A stretch of DNA of 64,000 nucleotides from Ctena decussata (GCA_963989385.1 OZ022510.1:36337448-36401447), one strand, 5' to 3'; numbered from the stretch's first letter, positions 26,801 to 34,993 are shown. Notes: generated by a model not told the origin, from the letters alone. Translations and numbers: made by a program.

Positions 26801-28736
26801 AGTACGACGTCATTTTGACGTCATGTGCCTGCTGGGTATCTTCGAAAGTATGCTCAGTTTGTGGCACTTATGACTTGCCAGTGAATGTTGTTAAGCAGGT
26901 GTTAATTAGCCTTAAACGGCATCTCGGAGCCATATATTCAAGAGAGGGGGGGAGGGGGGGGGGGGGGGGGGGCAGCACGTTTGCGCGACTATATCTGAAA
27001 ATGTGCTACGTTTGCGCGACTTTTTATAGCATACTTTTGCGCGACTTCTTCCCGAAAATATACCTACGTTTGCGCGACTTTTACCTAGGTCCGTGAATAC
27101 TTTCTTTCTTTCTACCGATACGTTGGCAGATGCGGACATTGGCAGAACACGCATCACAAATGGATGTGAAAGCTTGCACAACCAACTTGGTGATAATTGA
27201 GCCTCGACACGACAAAACCAACAATGTGGCATATGCGCCCACCGAAGATTCAGATAAGCCAGGCTGTGCACCCGCCAAGTCGGCTCCGTGTCCTCGCTGT
27301 GCGCTTAAAGGGTAGCAAAGTGTCTGAGCTAGCTCAATGCGGACAGCCAGGACTCTGATCAGACTGGGCGGATGCCCAGGCTGATCTGAGTCTTTGCTGG
27401 GCGCACATGCCACTTTGTTGGTTTTGTCGTGTCGCGGCTCATATGTTCTGTCACTCACATCCATCTACATTAGACTTCATGGGGAAACTCAAAGCTGTGC
27501 AGACAAAACATATCTGAAAGTTCGTGCATCTCGAACGGTCGCTCTTCGTGCAAAAAGGAAACGAGAACATCTTGATACTCTGAGAATGAATGTTTAGATT
27601 TTTTTTCAAAGCTCGACCTGTGAGTAGTCATATGCTGGGGCCGTATTCATAAAGCCGTTGCTATGCGGTTGCTAAGGCTAAATATCTATAAAGGAGATTC
27701 CCTACAACTATGAAATTTGCTCTGGAGGAACAGTCTTTGTAAGACTGTTCCTCCAGAGCAAACTTCATAGTTGTAGGGAATCTCCTTCAAAGAAATTTAG
27801 CCTTAGCAACAGCATAGCAACCACTTAAGTCGTTTTATGAATACGGCCCCTGGTTTTAACTGAAATCCCAGGATGGCGTTGAACGAATTTTAACTGACAT
27901 TGCTTTAAAAAAAATAACCTCCACCTCTATGCGGTGAACAGAAGGCAACAGAAAAGATGTATGTTCTCAACAGATAAGAAATATTTTAACTGGCTAACGG
28001 AAGGAATACACTTCGGAGCATCGAAACATCAGAGGTTTTCTGAACTAAACTAGTTGCGCTTTCGTAGGAAAAAAGTCGCGCTTTCATAGGGAAAAAAGTC
28101 GCGCTTTCATAGGCTAAAAAGGCGCGGATACGTATAGGTTGGGCAAATGAAAATTTCGAAAAAAGCACGCAGACGTATTGCGTCCCAAGGAGAGTCTACT
28201 AAAAGAATCTTATCTGGTTCTTGTTCTTAAAAAATAAAACAAAAATGAATTATGGTTGCTTACTTGAATAGTTTTTATCATATGACGTCGCATCTGAGAG
28301 TGTAATAAAGCCATGCATTAAATGCAATAATCCACTAGTGGATTAAATATGCAAATTACGTCGTAACGTTATGTGTTGACGTCCATAAAAACGTCGCGTT
28401 CTCTAATGGCGAAATCGTGACGTTTTAGTGCAAATTTTGCTAATGAAATGCGATTTTAGTGTCATATGATAAATAGAATCTTGCATTCGTGCTCCTGTAT
28501 TATTGAATTTATTAAACTCGTTGGTGAAAACGATAAGATGCTCGGCAGAGCCTCGCATCTTATCTCTTTCCCCAACTCGTTTAATAAATTCAATAATACA
28601 TGAGCACTCATGTAAGATCCTCTATGTAATTGTTCTTGTTCATATATTTTAGGATGATTCCAAAACGTTCAAGGAGACTACTCAACCGTTTGTCCCAAAG
28701 GATGCTAACAAGAACTGTCCAGCGACAGGACGTTGA
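144..28736 (+). CDS. MOXD1: DBH-like copper monooxygenase (MOXD1 type), 5'-partial, multi-exon
   Basis: Copper type II, ascorbate-dependent monooxygenase of the dopamine beta-hydroxylase/MOXD1 family, expected in the secretory pathway. Exons I place: 144-290, 808-987, 1758-1841, 2218-2391, 3985-4087, 4458-4624, 5893-6084, 18214-18273, 22863-22974, 25287-25417 and, tentatively, 28653-28736. Codon phases agree at every junction, giving 477 residues; the N-terminus lies off the window. The first two exons are the end of a DOMON domain (DRHTTG, TCDPED, YHG..RRGAKS). Then come the two copper domains. CuH ligands: H151/H152 (VHH) and H221 (LQVHYDNP). CuM ligands: H303/H305 (QHAHL) and M378 (EEMC). 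All six are present, so an active enzyme is likely. The natural substrate of MOXD1 proteins is not established. A tyramine/dopamine beta-hydroxylase assignment is possible, but the DOMON-to-copper-domain join (YIVPAKDTTY) reads as MOXD1-like. Intron 7 is 12.1 kb of mobile DNA. Confidence 0.9.
3017..3800 (+). repeat. Diverged minisatellite, unit about 80-100 bp
   Basis: About nine copies of a unit with the words TTGGTGACACTCTTGTGAT, GGATATGTGTGGTATAA and TTGCTT. Fills half of the intron between exons ending 2391 and starting 3985. A (TA)n run lies at 3605-3619. Confidence 0.75.
5663..5868. mobile_element. Foldback family B, copy 1
   Basis: Outer ends resemble CAGTGCTCTGG..AGATAA and its complement. 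The core is a hairpin of TGTGACCCCTCATTGGAACCG with its complement around a short loop. It lies just upstream of the exon at 5893, so its right end is in the branch-point region of that intron. Confidence 0.75.
6305..6542. mobile_element. MITE family A, copy 1
   Basis: Inverted ends TGAGCCGCGACACGAC / its complement, followed inside by AAAACCAACAA(A/T)GTGG. The interior has paired blocks around GATCAGACTGGGCGGATGCC. About 238 bp. Same family as 27198, 37257, 39849, 52461 and 57629. Lies in intron 7 of the MOXD1-like gene. Confidence 0.85.
6905..7095 (+). repeat. Minisatellite, unit about 50 bp
   Basis: Four to five units of CTGCTTATGCCTTACGTAGG TTCTATCATTGGATTA-like sequence; an isolated further unit at 7281-7322. 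Confidence 0.7.
7584..8045 (+). repeat. Left copy of a large inverted repeat
   Basis: Two blocks, GTAGACTAGTTTAAATAAGC (7588) and about 7705-8045 (from GGTATTTACATTCTCAG to GAACTTAATTTTTCTGGTG), recur in inverted orientation at 17062-17135 and 17540-17960, at perhaps 75-80% identity. The repeats enclose most of intron 7 including the 4.1-kb element. Confidence 0.6.
8050..9770. other. Intron DNA without recognised genes
   Basis: AT-rich; only a 38-bp direct repeat (TGAAGCGGTAAAA..) at 9058 and 9097 and short hairpins stand out. The short open frames have no recognisable motif. Confidence 0.5.
11080..11727 (+). CDS. Unrecognised 215-codon open frame inside the 4.1-kb element
   Basis: The longest open frame in the element. 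I do not recognise it. It is rich in Ser, Cys, Arg and Ile, with no clear DDE, zinc-finger or helicase pattern; Cys occur in scattered pairs (CACIC, VCCR). It has no membrane segment. It could be a remnant of a transposase, a captured exon, or chance. No splice sites were chosen. Confidence 0.2.
   Translation: MVYYIYPPSSVPKEGNSLAQINRPCACICRFSVKSYRCSKTLHLYNRVENSLSRKCMLLLLRPQRIFIGGQFENHEVSSIEIDMETIIFCSKGIVRLNLKARLNTSKHMPDNFGQVRWSCSQYIHSNPLPATYVIHGTVNIRELIPQKPQTLIDLTDIFTQLQQGVCCRSGSYQGPSTSMLGPNTINRKPTKTFRKEYNISAPGICFRNGKLLLV
11735..12030 (+). repeat. Dispersed repeat I, copy 1
   Basis: Shares TGCTGAACATTTATCARCAG, ACCAGTGATGTGGG and CCTGACAGGCT with 53790-54110 in the same order. Inside the 4.1-kb element. 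Confidence 0.65.
12482..12930 (+). repeat. 164-bp tandem repeat, two exact-looking units and one diverged
   Basis: Units start at 12482 (GTGCGATGAATTGCGG) and 12646; a third, degenerate copy follows at about 12808-12930. Each unit contains an inner short inverted repeat around the word TTGCTCGAGG. The first two copies are nearly identical, so the duplication is recent. The array lies inside the 4.1-kb inverted-repeat element. Confidence 0.8.
13911..15462. other. Intron DNA without recognised genes
   Basis: A direct repeat of about 55 bp (ACCGAGTCT..TTTCATTTCT..CCAAAGGAT) at 14918 and 15306 is the only structure I see; nothing else supported. Confidence 0.5.
15463..15735 (+). mobile_element. 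tRNA-derived SINE, type 2
   Basis: Head with A box GTGGTCGAGTGGT and B box GGTCGTGAGATCGCGCC, and the tail CCGGCTAATAGGCCATGGGA ACC-TTTACCTTTTA. The tail resembles conserved 3' domains of metazoan SINEs. In intron 7 of the MOXD1-like gene. Confidence 0.65.
15930..16095 (-). mobile_element. Possible SINE, tRNA-like head on the minus strand
   Basis: The minus strand reads CCTCTGTGGCTCAAACATTA and later GTGTTCAAGCCTCGG, which resemble A and B boxes, followed by GGTAAGGTGGTTTTTCGCCG. Only one copy in the window. Confidence 0.35.
17062..17960 (-). repeat. Right copy of a large inverted repeat
   Basis: Inverted partner of 7584-8045. 17545-17640 also contains its own perfect hairpin, AAACTACATTGGGTCACTTG and complement. 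The block order is not a simple mirror: the TTTAAACTAG block is outside foldback B (17196-17400) and the long block is beyond it. Confidence 0.55.
17196..17400. mobile_element. Foldback family B, copy 2 (best preserved)
   Basis: Outer arms CAGAGCTCTAGATAAGAGGG and complement; inner stem GTTGTGACCCCTCATCTGAA.. with a GTCTCGTCGAGAC centre that is itself palindromic. Nearly perfect inner stem. Confidence 0.85.
18516..18742. mobile_element. Foldback family C, copy 1
   Basis: About 227-bp near-perfect hairpin with ends CTGGGGCCGTATTCAT and complement, stem through GGAGATTCCCTACAACTATG and a centre of CAGTCTTTGTAAGACTG. Only 240 bp after the small exon 18214-18273. Confidence 0.85.
19325..21535 (-). 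mobile_element. Penelope-like retroelement, 5'-truncated
   Basis: On the minus strand: a reverse transcriptase region followed by about 600 bases of 3' sequence. The 3' boundary is set by a second copy at 36069-36374, where the shared sequence stops in the same T/A-rich tail (about 19325). The 5' boundary is near 21535, just before a SINE head; the N-terminal part of the element is missing. It sits in the intron between the 18273 and 22863 exons, antisense to the host gene. Confidence 0.7.
19944..21530 (-). pseudogene. Reverse transcriptase of a Penelope-like element, one frameshift
   Basis: Two overlapping frames make one RT. The upstream part (about 21530-21206) reads VPADKAANNIVVVC and LPTMYWLPKLHK. 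The main part (21188-19944, 414 residues from its first Met) holds motif A as YDFSTLYTTLPH, motif B as GIPMGTNCAPLVADL and motif C as RYLDDLL. The motif A form D-x-S-x-L-Y-T and the order of blocks resemble Penelope-like elements. Homology runs through the break: after LPKLHK the next codons resume in another frame as RFIANSSSC, so about one base is missing in the T-run at 21272-21277 (+ strand). No GIY-YIG domain is seen. YLDD is intact, so this copy died recently, by truncation and frameshift. An alternative is a related non-LTR-like group; the RT assignment itself is firm. Confidence 0.8.
21561..21770 (+). mobile_element. tRNA-derived SINE, type 1, copy 1
   Basis: tRNA-like head GGAGCCCCGGTAGCTCAGTG with A box (TAGCTCAGTGGG) and B box (GGATTCGAGCC), then a body with CACAGCCTTTTATTATCACC and CCCATCGTCC. 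Not a functional tRNA: no acceptor closure. It sits right at the 5' edge of the Penelope-like element. Confidence 0.75.
22389..22738 (+). mobile_element. Hairpin-plus-tail element D, copy 1
   Basis: About 350 bp flanked by TA on both sides. The left 140 bp form a hairpin (stem through TTATTAAACGAGTTGGGGAA, loop GAGGCTTTGCCGA). A 205-bp tail follows, with the palindrome ATCCACTAGTGGAT and the end CGACGTCATATGA. The TA flanks suggest a Tc1/mariner-type MITE. It ends 124 bp before the exon at 22863. Confidence 0.8.
23019..23189. mobile_element. Inverted-repeat element F, copy 1
   Basis: Arms AGTCAACTCCCGATATCTCG and complement; an inner hairpin AGAAAATTTTCTGG/CCAGAAAATTTTCT. Located just after the exon ending at 22974. 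Its right arm is the start of the tandem triplication at 23139. Confidence 0.75.
23139..23828 (+). repeat. Tandem triplication, unit 222-234 bp, with (TC)n in each unit
   Basis: Units start at 23139, 23373 and 23595 with TTTGATATATCAATAGTTTG and end in a (TC)n run of different length (23313-23356, 23562-23578, 23789-23829). The unit begins inside element F, so half of a MITE has been amplified. In the intron between exons ending 22974 and starting 25287. Confidence 0.85.
24921..25031. repeat. Foldback G, copy 1
   Basis: Arms TTTTCCCCCCGTGCCTCAGC and complement around about 55 bp containing TA/CA-rich sequence. In the intron before the exon at 25287; a related copy is at 34994. Confidence 0.7.
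26748..26836. mobile_element. Short inverted-repeat element E, copy 1
   Basis: 89 bp with ends CCCAGCAGGCACATGACGT and complement; the interior is almost only repeats of GACGTC-type palindromes. Confidence 0.8.
26973..27092 (+). repeat. Short repeats of TTTGCGCGACTTTT beside a G-run
   Basis: Four occurrences of TTTGCGCGACT at about 26980, 27011, 27037 and 27070, directly after the poly-G run at 26945-26971. Confidence 0.7.
27198..27441. mobile_element. MITE family A, copy 2
   Basis: Same inverted ends and interior as the 6305 copy. It lies in the last intron of the MOXD1-like gene. Open frames read across it are a by-product of the inverted structure. Confidence 0.85.
27635..27852. mobile_element. 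Foldback family C, copy 2
   Basis: Nearly identical to the 18516 copy over most of its length, lacking about nine bases near the left end. The similarity implies recent spread. In the last intron of the MOXD1-like gene. Confidence 0.85.
28049..28132 (+). repeat. Tandem repeat of AAGTCGCGCTTTCATAGG
   Basis: Three to four units of about 29-31 bp. On the other strand the word GCGCGACTTTTT appears, as in 26973-27092. Confidence 0.75.
28278..28626 (-). mobile_element. Hairpin-plus-tail element D, copy 2 (inverted)
   Basis: Reverse orientation of the 22389 copy, also flanked by TA. It ends 26 bp before the probable last exon of the MOXD1-like gene, so the acceptor's pyrimidine tract starts right at its border. 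Confidence 0.8.
28653..28736 (+). CDS. MOXD1: Probable last exon of the MOXD1-like gene
   Basis: A 28-codon block after a good acceptor (tatattttag) that starts in phase 0, matching the phase-0 end of the exon at 25417, and closes with TGA at 28734-28736. It reads DDSKTFKETTQ... with one Cys (NCP). The alignment to the family is weak here because MOXD1 C-termini diverge, and the upstream donor at 25418 (gttggt) is weaker than the others. No AATAAA is visible close downstream; an A-run begins at about 28754. No C-terminal hydrophobic anchor is seen, so if this is the true end the enzyme would be soluble or lumenal. Confidence 0.5.
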   Translation, partial: DDSKTFKETTQPFVPKDANKNCPATGR

Positions 28737-28747
28737 CTTATAGAGTG

Positions 28748-28778
<31 letters not shown>

Positions 28779-29115
28779 CAGTCGCCCAATTTTTTTGAAA
28801 ACCAGATTAAGTTTTCCCACAAAATGTAAATTGTGGGATCTTAATGAGAGAAATTCAGTATTTTAAATGCTTTGAAATCTTACGTTGACTAGATACATCT
28901 CCATGTTTTCCCGCCATTATTTCAAAGAGAGATGACTCTTCTGACTTCCAGTTTACTTCCCTGGACGACAAAACTCTTCCAAAAGGGGTCTTCTCACAAA
29001 AGAAAAAAGATTTTCTTGTAAATCAGCACATTGTTTCCATTAACAGCTTACCCTAATGACAAGGGAGAAAAAGATGAAAACGAAGAGCTGCTTTCCCTCA
29101 AAGTGTGCCCATCTA
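28737..29115. other. Downstream of the MOXD1-like gene: A-run and dispersed repeat
   Basis: An A-run of over 20 bases at about 28754-28779 follows the probable stop codon; it could be a processed tail or a simple repeat. 28867-29020 is a member of dispersed repeat M. No gene is seen. Confidence 0.5.
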
Positions 29116-29470
29116 CATAGAGGACCTTACATGAGTACTCATGTATTATTGAATTTATTAAACGAGTTGGGGAAAGAGATAAGATGCGAGGCTCTGCCGA
29201 GCATCTTATCGTTTTCACCAACGAGTTTAATAAATTCAATAATACAGGAGCACGAATGCAAGATTCTATTTATAATATGACACTAAAATCGCATTTTATT
29301 CGCAAATTTTGCACTAAAACCGTAAACGACACGATTTCGCCATTAGAAAACGCGACGTTTTATGGACGCTAACGCCTAACGTTACGACGTAATTTGCATA
29401 TTTAATCCACTAGTGGATTATCGTTTTTAATGCATGGCTTTATTACACTCTCAGATGCGACGTCATATGA
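29116..29470 (+). mobile_element. Hairpin-plus-tail element D, copy 3
   Basis: Same element in + orientation with TA flanks, lying downstream of the probable last MOXD1-like exon and inverted relative to the 28278 copy. Differs by a short insertion in the tail. Confidence 0.8.
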
Positions 29471-29702
29471 TAAAATTATGTAATCTTGTACTATGTGTTT
29501 TCAGTTATAAAAAAATATAAGTAAGTAAATTGTAATGACATTTTACACTCGTTTGTTTTCATAATTTTGACTTATCATCTTGTGTCGATGTTGTTCCTCT
29601 GTTATGGATTTCTCCTAATCACCAATTCAGAAAAGGAGGGTCATCCATCCTCATTCTCAGTCGGCACGCAATTATAGTGATAACATAAAACACACTGGTA
29701 TC

Positions 29703-31640
29703 CTAGGCTACGCAAAACCGAATATAAGAAACCACAAAATTTGGAGGTTTGTACTCAAACAGCACCCCATAGTAGCTGTGGATGACAGAATGCATACTTG
29801 ACTTACACCAACTTGTGCTGAACCATTCTCTCGCGCTGTCATTCATCTGGACTGCTCTTGTAGCCTTGTCGTAGAGCTGCTCAGTGCTGCGAACTAGATT
29901 TGCATTGATATTGTACTTCCGCATAGTGGCCCAAAAGGCTGCATGCCATACCCTGTCAAAGCCTTTTTTGAAATCGGTGAAAACATGGTACAGATTTTGC
30001 TGATGCTGGAGATACCTTTCACACAGGATTCTAAGGTTGAAGATCTGTTCTGTAGTGCTCCTTCCGGCTCTGAACCCAGCCTGTTCTTCAGCGATTATCT
30101 CTTCGGCTTGGGTTTTAAACCTGTTCAAGATGACTTTCAGCAGGACTTTGCTTGAATAACTGATGAGGCTGATGGTTCTGTAGTTCTGGCAGAGCTGTAG
30201 GTTGCCCTTTTAAGGAGTGTAATAATCAGCGGCTGCGTCCATGGGGTAGGTCATTCTCCTGTTCTCCAGATCCTGTTACAGACCTCTGTTAAAACATCAG
30301 ACATGGTCTCCCTGCCAGGCTCCGGCAGACCTCCCCTTCTTCAGTGCTGCTTCTGCAATCTCAACTTCCTCACAAAGGATCGCTTGTAGCTCTTCTCTTG
30401 GGGCTGATTGCAGTCCAGAACCGCATTATCACCATTACTGTCATGGTTGTATACTTTTGACAATATTCTGTCCATCTGCTGGGAATCTCCTGTTCTTCTG
30501 TAGGACATTTACCAGACCTGTCCTGAATAGTTGTGGACCTACCATGTTTCTCTGAAGTTAGATTTTTCACCAGCTGGTATGTTCACTTGCTGTTGTTTTT
30601 GTTCAGGCAAGTTTCGATCTCCTCGCAACTTGAATACCTATCCAGGCCTCCTTAACTTTCTTCATTGCCTTCTAAATCCTCTTATTATCTCCCATGTAAA
30701 TTGTTATGCCCTTTCTGCTTCATGCCGCATCTTCTTCAAATCTTTCCTCTCATCACAGAGGTCAAGAACATCTCTGTTGACCCAGGGCTTTTTCCTGCAA
30801 CGTTCCTTGCCAAGTATATTACTGACTGCATCAGTCACTGCTGTATTGTAAATGGTAATCATGGTTTCTATGTCCATGTCATCACCCTAAGACAAATGAG
30901 TGGTGCAAATTTCCCACCTATTGTTGCTTGAAAAGTGCATGCCACATCTAGGTCCTTAAATTCTCAAGCTCAAACTTCAGTTTTGGCTGGGTTGGCTTTC
31001 TCGCCTTCTTCAGGCGAACTCAAAAGGTCATCATCACCAGGTCATGGTCACTAGTTTCCTATGTCGCTCCAGGAAAGCTCTTTTTCATATGGATATTAAC
31101 TCCTGATCGGAAGCGCTTCCTTACCAAGATGTAATCAATCTGGGCCGTGTCACGTCTATCTTCTAGATGGATTGAAAGGGCCAAGGATGTTTGTCAGTAC
31201 TAGGCTGTTGCAGGTTGCAAACTCTAGAAGTCTCAGACCTCTCTCATTCGTCTCGACATCGCAGTAGGGTCCACAAACGTCTCCCCAATCTGTCTGTGCA
31301 TCCTTCCCAACATTAGTATTACAATCCCCTTGTACAACCAGAATGTCTTTCTTTGGTGTTAAGTCCATGATTTCCTGGAGTTGCTGGTAGAAGTGGTCGA
31401 CCTCATTGTCATCATGCCCAGACGGTGCATAAACCTGTACGATGGTGATATAAAAAGAAGCTGTACTCATGCGAATTGAGACCAGTCTGCTGGAGTCTGG
31501 TCGGCATCCCAAGACAACACTCATCATGTCCTTATGTACAAGAAATCCAACTCCATACTCATGTCTGTCTATTTCACCACGAAATAAACCCTGTGACTGT
31601 CATCGGTTGACATCTCACCAAAGTTTTCAGGGGCGTAACT
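29703..31640 (-). pseudogene. Decayed RTE-like LINE (endonuclease + RT)
   Basis: Minus strand, read from 31640 downward. The endonuclease part (about 31640-31156) shows GVGFLVHKD, IVQVYAPSGHDD, KKDILVVQGDCN and ETNERGLRLLEFA, typical of the APE-type endonuclease of RTE elements (often annotated as craniofacial development protein 2-like). At about 31140-31090 the block TAQIDYILVRKRFRS follows in another frame. The RT part (about 30240-29703) has NYRTISLIS, EEQAGFRAGRSTTEQIF and HVFTDFKKGFDRVWHA. Reading frames change several times and the sequence is lost after EWFST, before the catalytic YxDD, so it is dead. The middle, 30250-31090, is badly scrambled. Confidence 0.8.
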
Positions 31641-31866
31641 AGGACCAATTTCATGATACGCACAATCATTTTGAAACTCTTCTCCTTGAAGGGAAAGGTA
31701 GCATTTCAGCCACTGTGACAGTTGGTATTGGAATCTTGTCTAATTCATCAATTTTTAGCATGCAAATATGCAGGTGCGTTTTGAAATTTTGTCAAACTTG
31801 CCAAAATTTCAATACGCACTTGCGTATTTGCCGTCAAAAGCAAACCTTTCGATAACACTCATAGTC

Positions 31867-31899
<33 letters not shown>

Positions 31900-32084
31900 C
31901 GTCTTCAGCAAAGCGGTACATTGATAGATCACCTGTCACTGTACCAGATAAAGAGCCGCCCATTCCGAGCGAGAAACATACTCTGAGCTTAAAGCATCGT
32001 TGATTGGATAAAAGTGAATGATTGTCTGATTATCCAGTTAGAGTCAGAACTTACCTGTGAAGATTATAAGGATCTGTCATGATG

Positions 32085-32215
32085 GGTGTGAGGTGTGGAT
32101 AGAAAAATCTGTCGCGAGAGTCACTGTTCGGCATCACTAGGCTTGCCGAGTGATCCCGAACAGTGATCCCGAGTGACGGATTTTTCTATCCGCGCCTCAC
32201 ACCAATGATAGATAC
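32085..32215. repeat. Foldback H1 with GCTTGCCG loop
   Basis: Imperfect stem of about 60 bp: GTGTGGATAGAAAAATCTGTC pairs with GACGGATTTTTCTATCC-type sequence, plus CACTGTTCGG/CCGAACAGTG near the loop. Loop AGGCTTGCCGA. Outer border CATGATGGGTGTG / CACACCAATGATAG. Confidence 0.75.
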
Positions 32216-32497
32216 TTTTTCTTGCACACCACGTTTTGTTTTAACTTCAGAACTCCTTAAAATGCGTAATGCTAGTGCTTGAGATGTTTCAATTTGATTT
32301 TGAAAGAAGGCGCTGCTTTCAACGACCGCCATTCGCTCTTTACGTCAACGACTGGCGTGCATAAACTGGCGGCATTTTTACCGTATTCGTGACGTCATCT
32401 AAAATGCTAGCGTCACTTGACGACGCAGGTACGTGAGCTCCTATACAACCAATGCATTGACAGCTCGTGGCTTTTTTCCGGTCCTGGGTAAATAGAA

Positions 32498-32645
32498 TCT
32501 ATCATTGGTCTCCGATGCGGACAAGGAAATCCCAACCCGAGGGCATACGGGATGTGTCGGAAACGAGGCTTGCCGAGTTTCCGACACACCCCGTGTGCCC
32601 GAGGGTTGGGATTTCCCTGTCCGCATCGGAGACCAATGATTGATT
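32498..32645. repeat. Foldback H2 with GCTTGCCG loop
   Basis: Stem of about 66 bp, over 90% paired: ATTGGTCTCCGATGCGGACA, then AAATCCCAACC, then GTGTCGGAAAC, around the loop GAGGCTTGCCGA. The outer border (TATCATTGGT / ACCAATGATTG) resembles that of the 32085 foldback, but the stems are unrelated. Confidence 0.8.
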
Positions 32646-34330
32646 ATTTTTCTTACCTACGATGATATTTACTTCAAATTGAACTGGGGACTAATAGGCC
32701 TATTTCATGCGAACGTGTACAAGTGTAAGTAGTACAACCGTGTCACCCTCATGGCTGCTGTAGTGAACAGACAAGTTAAAATTAGGTCCTTGACCAATCC
32801 GCATTCTTAGATTTTCTAATTGAAATTTGTATTAAAGAACACAATTTGTATTGAGACGACTACAGAAAGCGCGTGTATGACGTTAATTGTGACGTAACGT
32901 CAACGTCATTTCAAACGTCAGTTGGTAACGTCTTCAAAATGGCGGCCTCCTCGACAGTGTTTGTCACGGTGAAACATTGACTATTTTGGATCTTTTTCCG
33001 ACTTTAAGACCTTGAAATAGGCTAAAATGGGATTATAAAGAATGAATAACCTTTCTTGGATTGGATTTTATCGATCGAATGAGGAATGAATTGCCACTGT
33101 GTCCATTCGTGTACGCCTGTAAATGCGAGTTGGAGCAGTGTACGCCGAATTAGAACACCTTCAGAGAATACTCGCGGACGAGAGGTAAGTGTTTGCCATG
33201 TGTTTTAACAGCTAACTAAGGTTTCTGTCCCTCTCTTCTTGACAGTTTTCTTCTTAGACATCATTTACAACCGCATGTAATTTTCAAAGCACCACCTTTT
33301 GTAATAACACAAGAAATATCGCAAATCCTTGCAAAACATGTCAAAATATTTACTACTGGTCTTAATTTGTACTAAATATACGCAAACACTGTCTTCATTT
33401 ACCACAATTATAAAATGTAATAAGAAATGACACTGCTGTGACTATCAGAGCGAAGTCACAAAATGCAGATCGTAAAACTGAGAGAGCTGTTTGTATTTGT
33501 TTGCACCAGGGGTGTTGCCAAAGTACACGCCGAGTTGCAGTACCTGTGCACGCCGAGTTGAAACATGATTGACATAAGGGTGTACCGCGAGTTGGAGTAC
33601 ATTAAACGTCAAGCTCAAAGACTAGTGACCAAACGTGTACCATCATCTGTATTTATGAGCTTTCTTCGATACAGACCTGACATAAATAACAGATTTTGTA
33701 TTTGTTGAAAGGAAATCGTGTATCTGAACGCTCTTTCGCTATTATGAAGCTACATTTTGCGTTGAAGTACAGCGATAATACGAAAAAAAAAAAAACTGTT
33801 CCTGAAGAAAATTTCGAAGCATCCTAGCTAAAACAAGCAAGCACCAACCATTAACGCTGACTGAGCTGCGAGTAAAAAGGTTGCGTATCACATAGTGCAA
33901 AAGTAGTCTACCCATGTTTATAAGCTTTATACCCTTAACCACACGCACAAGCTGATAAGTATGTTATAAGCTGCAGTCCCGTTTGACACAACTCAATAGA
34001 AATATCGGTATCTAACACCTAAGTACCCCCCCACCCCGCCGACCCACCCTCCACATGCCTGCAACATAATTCTATCTGCGAAACCGTCTTCCAGTTAACA
34101 TATTTATGCAGACGTCCGGACAATTACATTCTATGAAAATATGCGGAGAGGCGAAAATTGGAACGGACACAAAAATAACAGAAAGAGGCAACCAGATTTT
34201 CTTTCTGGGGTTGCTTTTGTAAAAATGAGGGATCAGAGTGGCCCGACCTGGAGTACAGCAAAATAAACGTGGAACTATTCGCTTATCCACCCATTTGATT
34301 TAGAGAAGCGTCTGCCAATGAAGAGCGACT

Positions 34331-34334
<4 letters not shown>

Positions 34335-34376
<42 letters not shown>
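34335..34376 (+). repeat. (GA)n microsatellite
   Basis: About 20 GA units, inside the 33081-36909 element. Confidence 0.95.
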
Positions 34377-34379
<3 letters not shown>

Positions 34380-34993
34380 CAAAGCTATTTCAATCAGAAA
34401 AGAGTCTTGCAAAAGAGTCAATAAATAACTGTCCTTAGCATAAAAGTAACTTTCATTTTCTTTAGAAAATGATACTTTGCTTGGGTGAATGAATACACTT
34501 TCGGGGGAAGCAACTCTGTCATTTTCATTCTTTCCGTCCTTCTAAATTCTTGAAGAGAAAAATTGCTACCCAAGCAGCAAAGAACTTCTATGCTTAAGGC
34601 GAGGATTTTCCCCATTAGACCGGCACGACAGGTTCGAATTTTCAAAAGTTTAAAGTCTACATATTTTTCGTAGTAGAGCTTCCACAAATATGTAAACCGT
34701 ATGAAATCAGATCATATGTGATTCATTCCCAAAAACATGTAGAGATAATCCAGGCTGACCTTACCTACCTAAATTCAAGGTTTTCTCATATCTCATTTTT
34801 TGACGGAATACAAATATTTAAATCAGTCATTCATTCCATAAATTTTTGTCATAAATGCATGCTAAATACATGCATATCACAAAACAAAACAATGATATTC
34901 TTCTTGTTACGCCTGATTAGCATTTAAACTTGCAAAACCATAGTTATTCTTCCGGTTAAAACGGCCAAAAGGGAACGCTTCACTATGATTAAA

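Noticed and set aside
27081..27464. 127-codon minus-strand frame
   Set aside because: It reads through MITE family A; similar frames appear in other copies because of the shared sequence.
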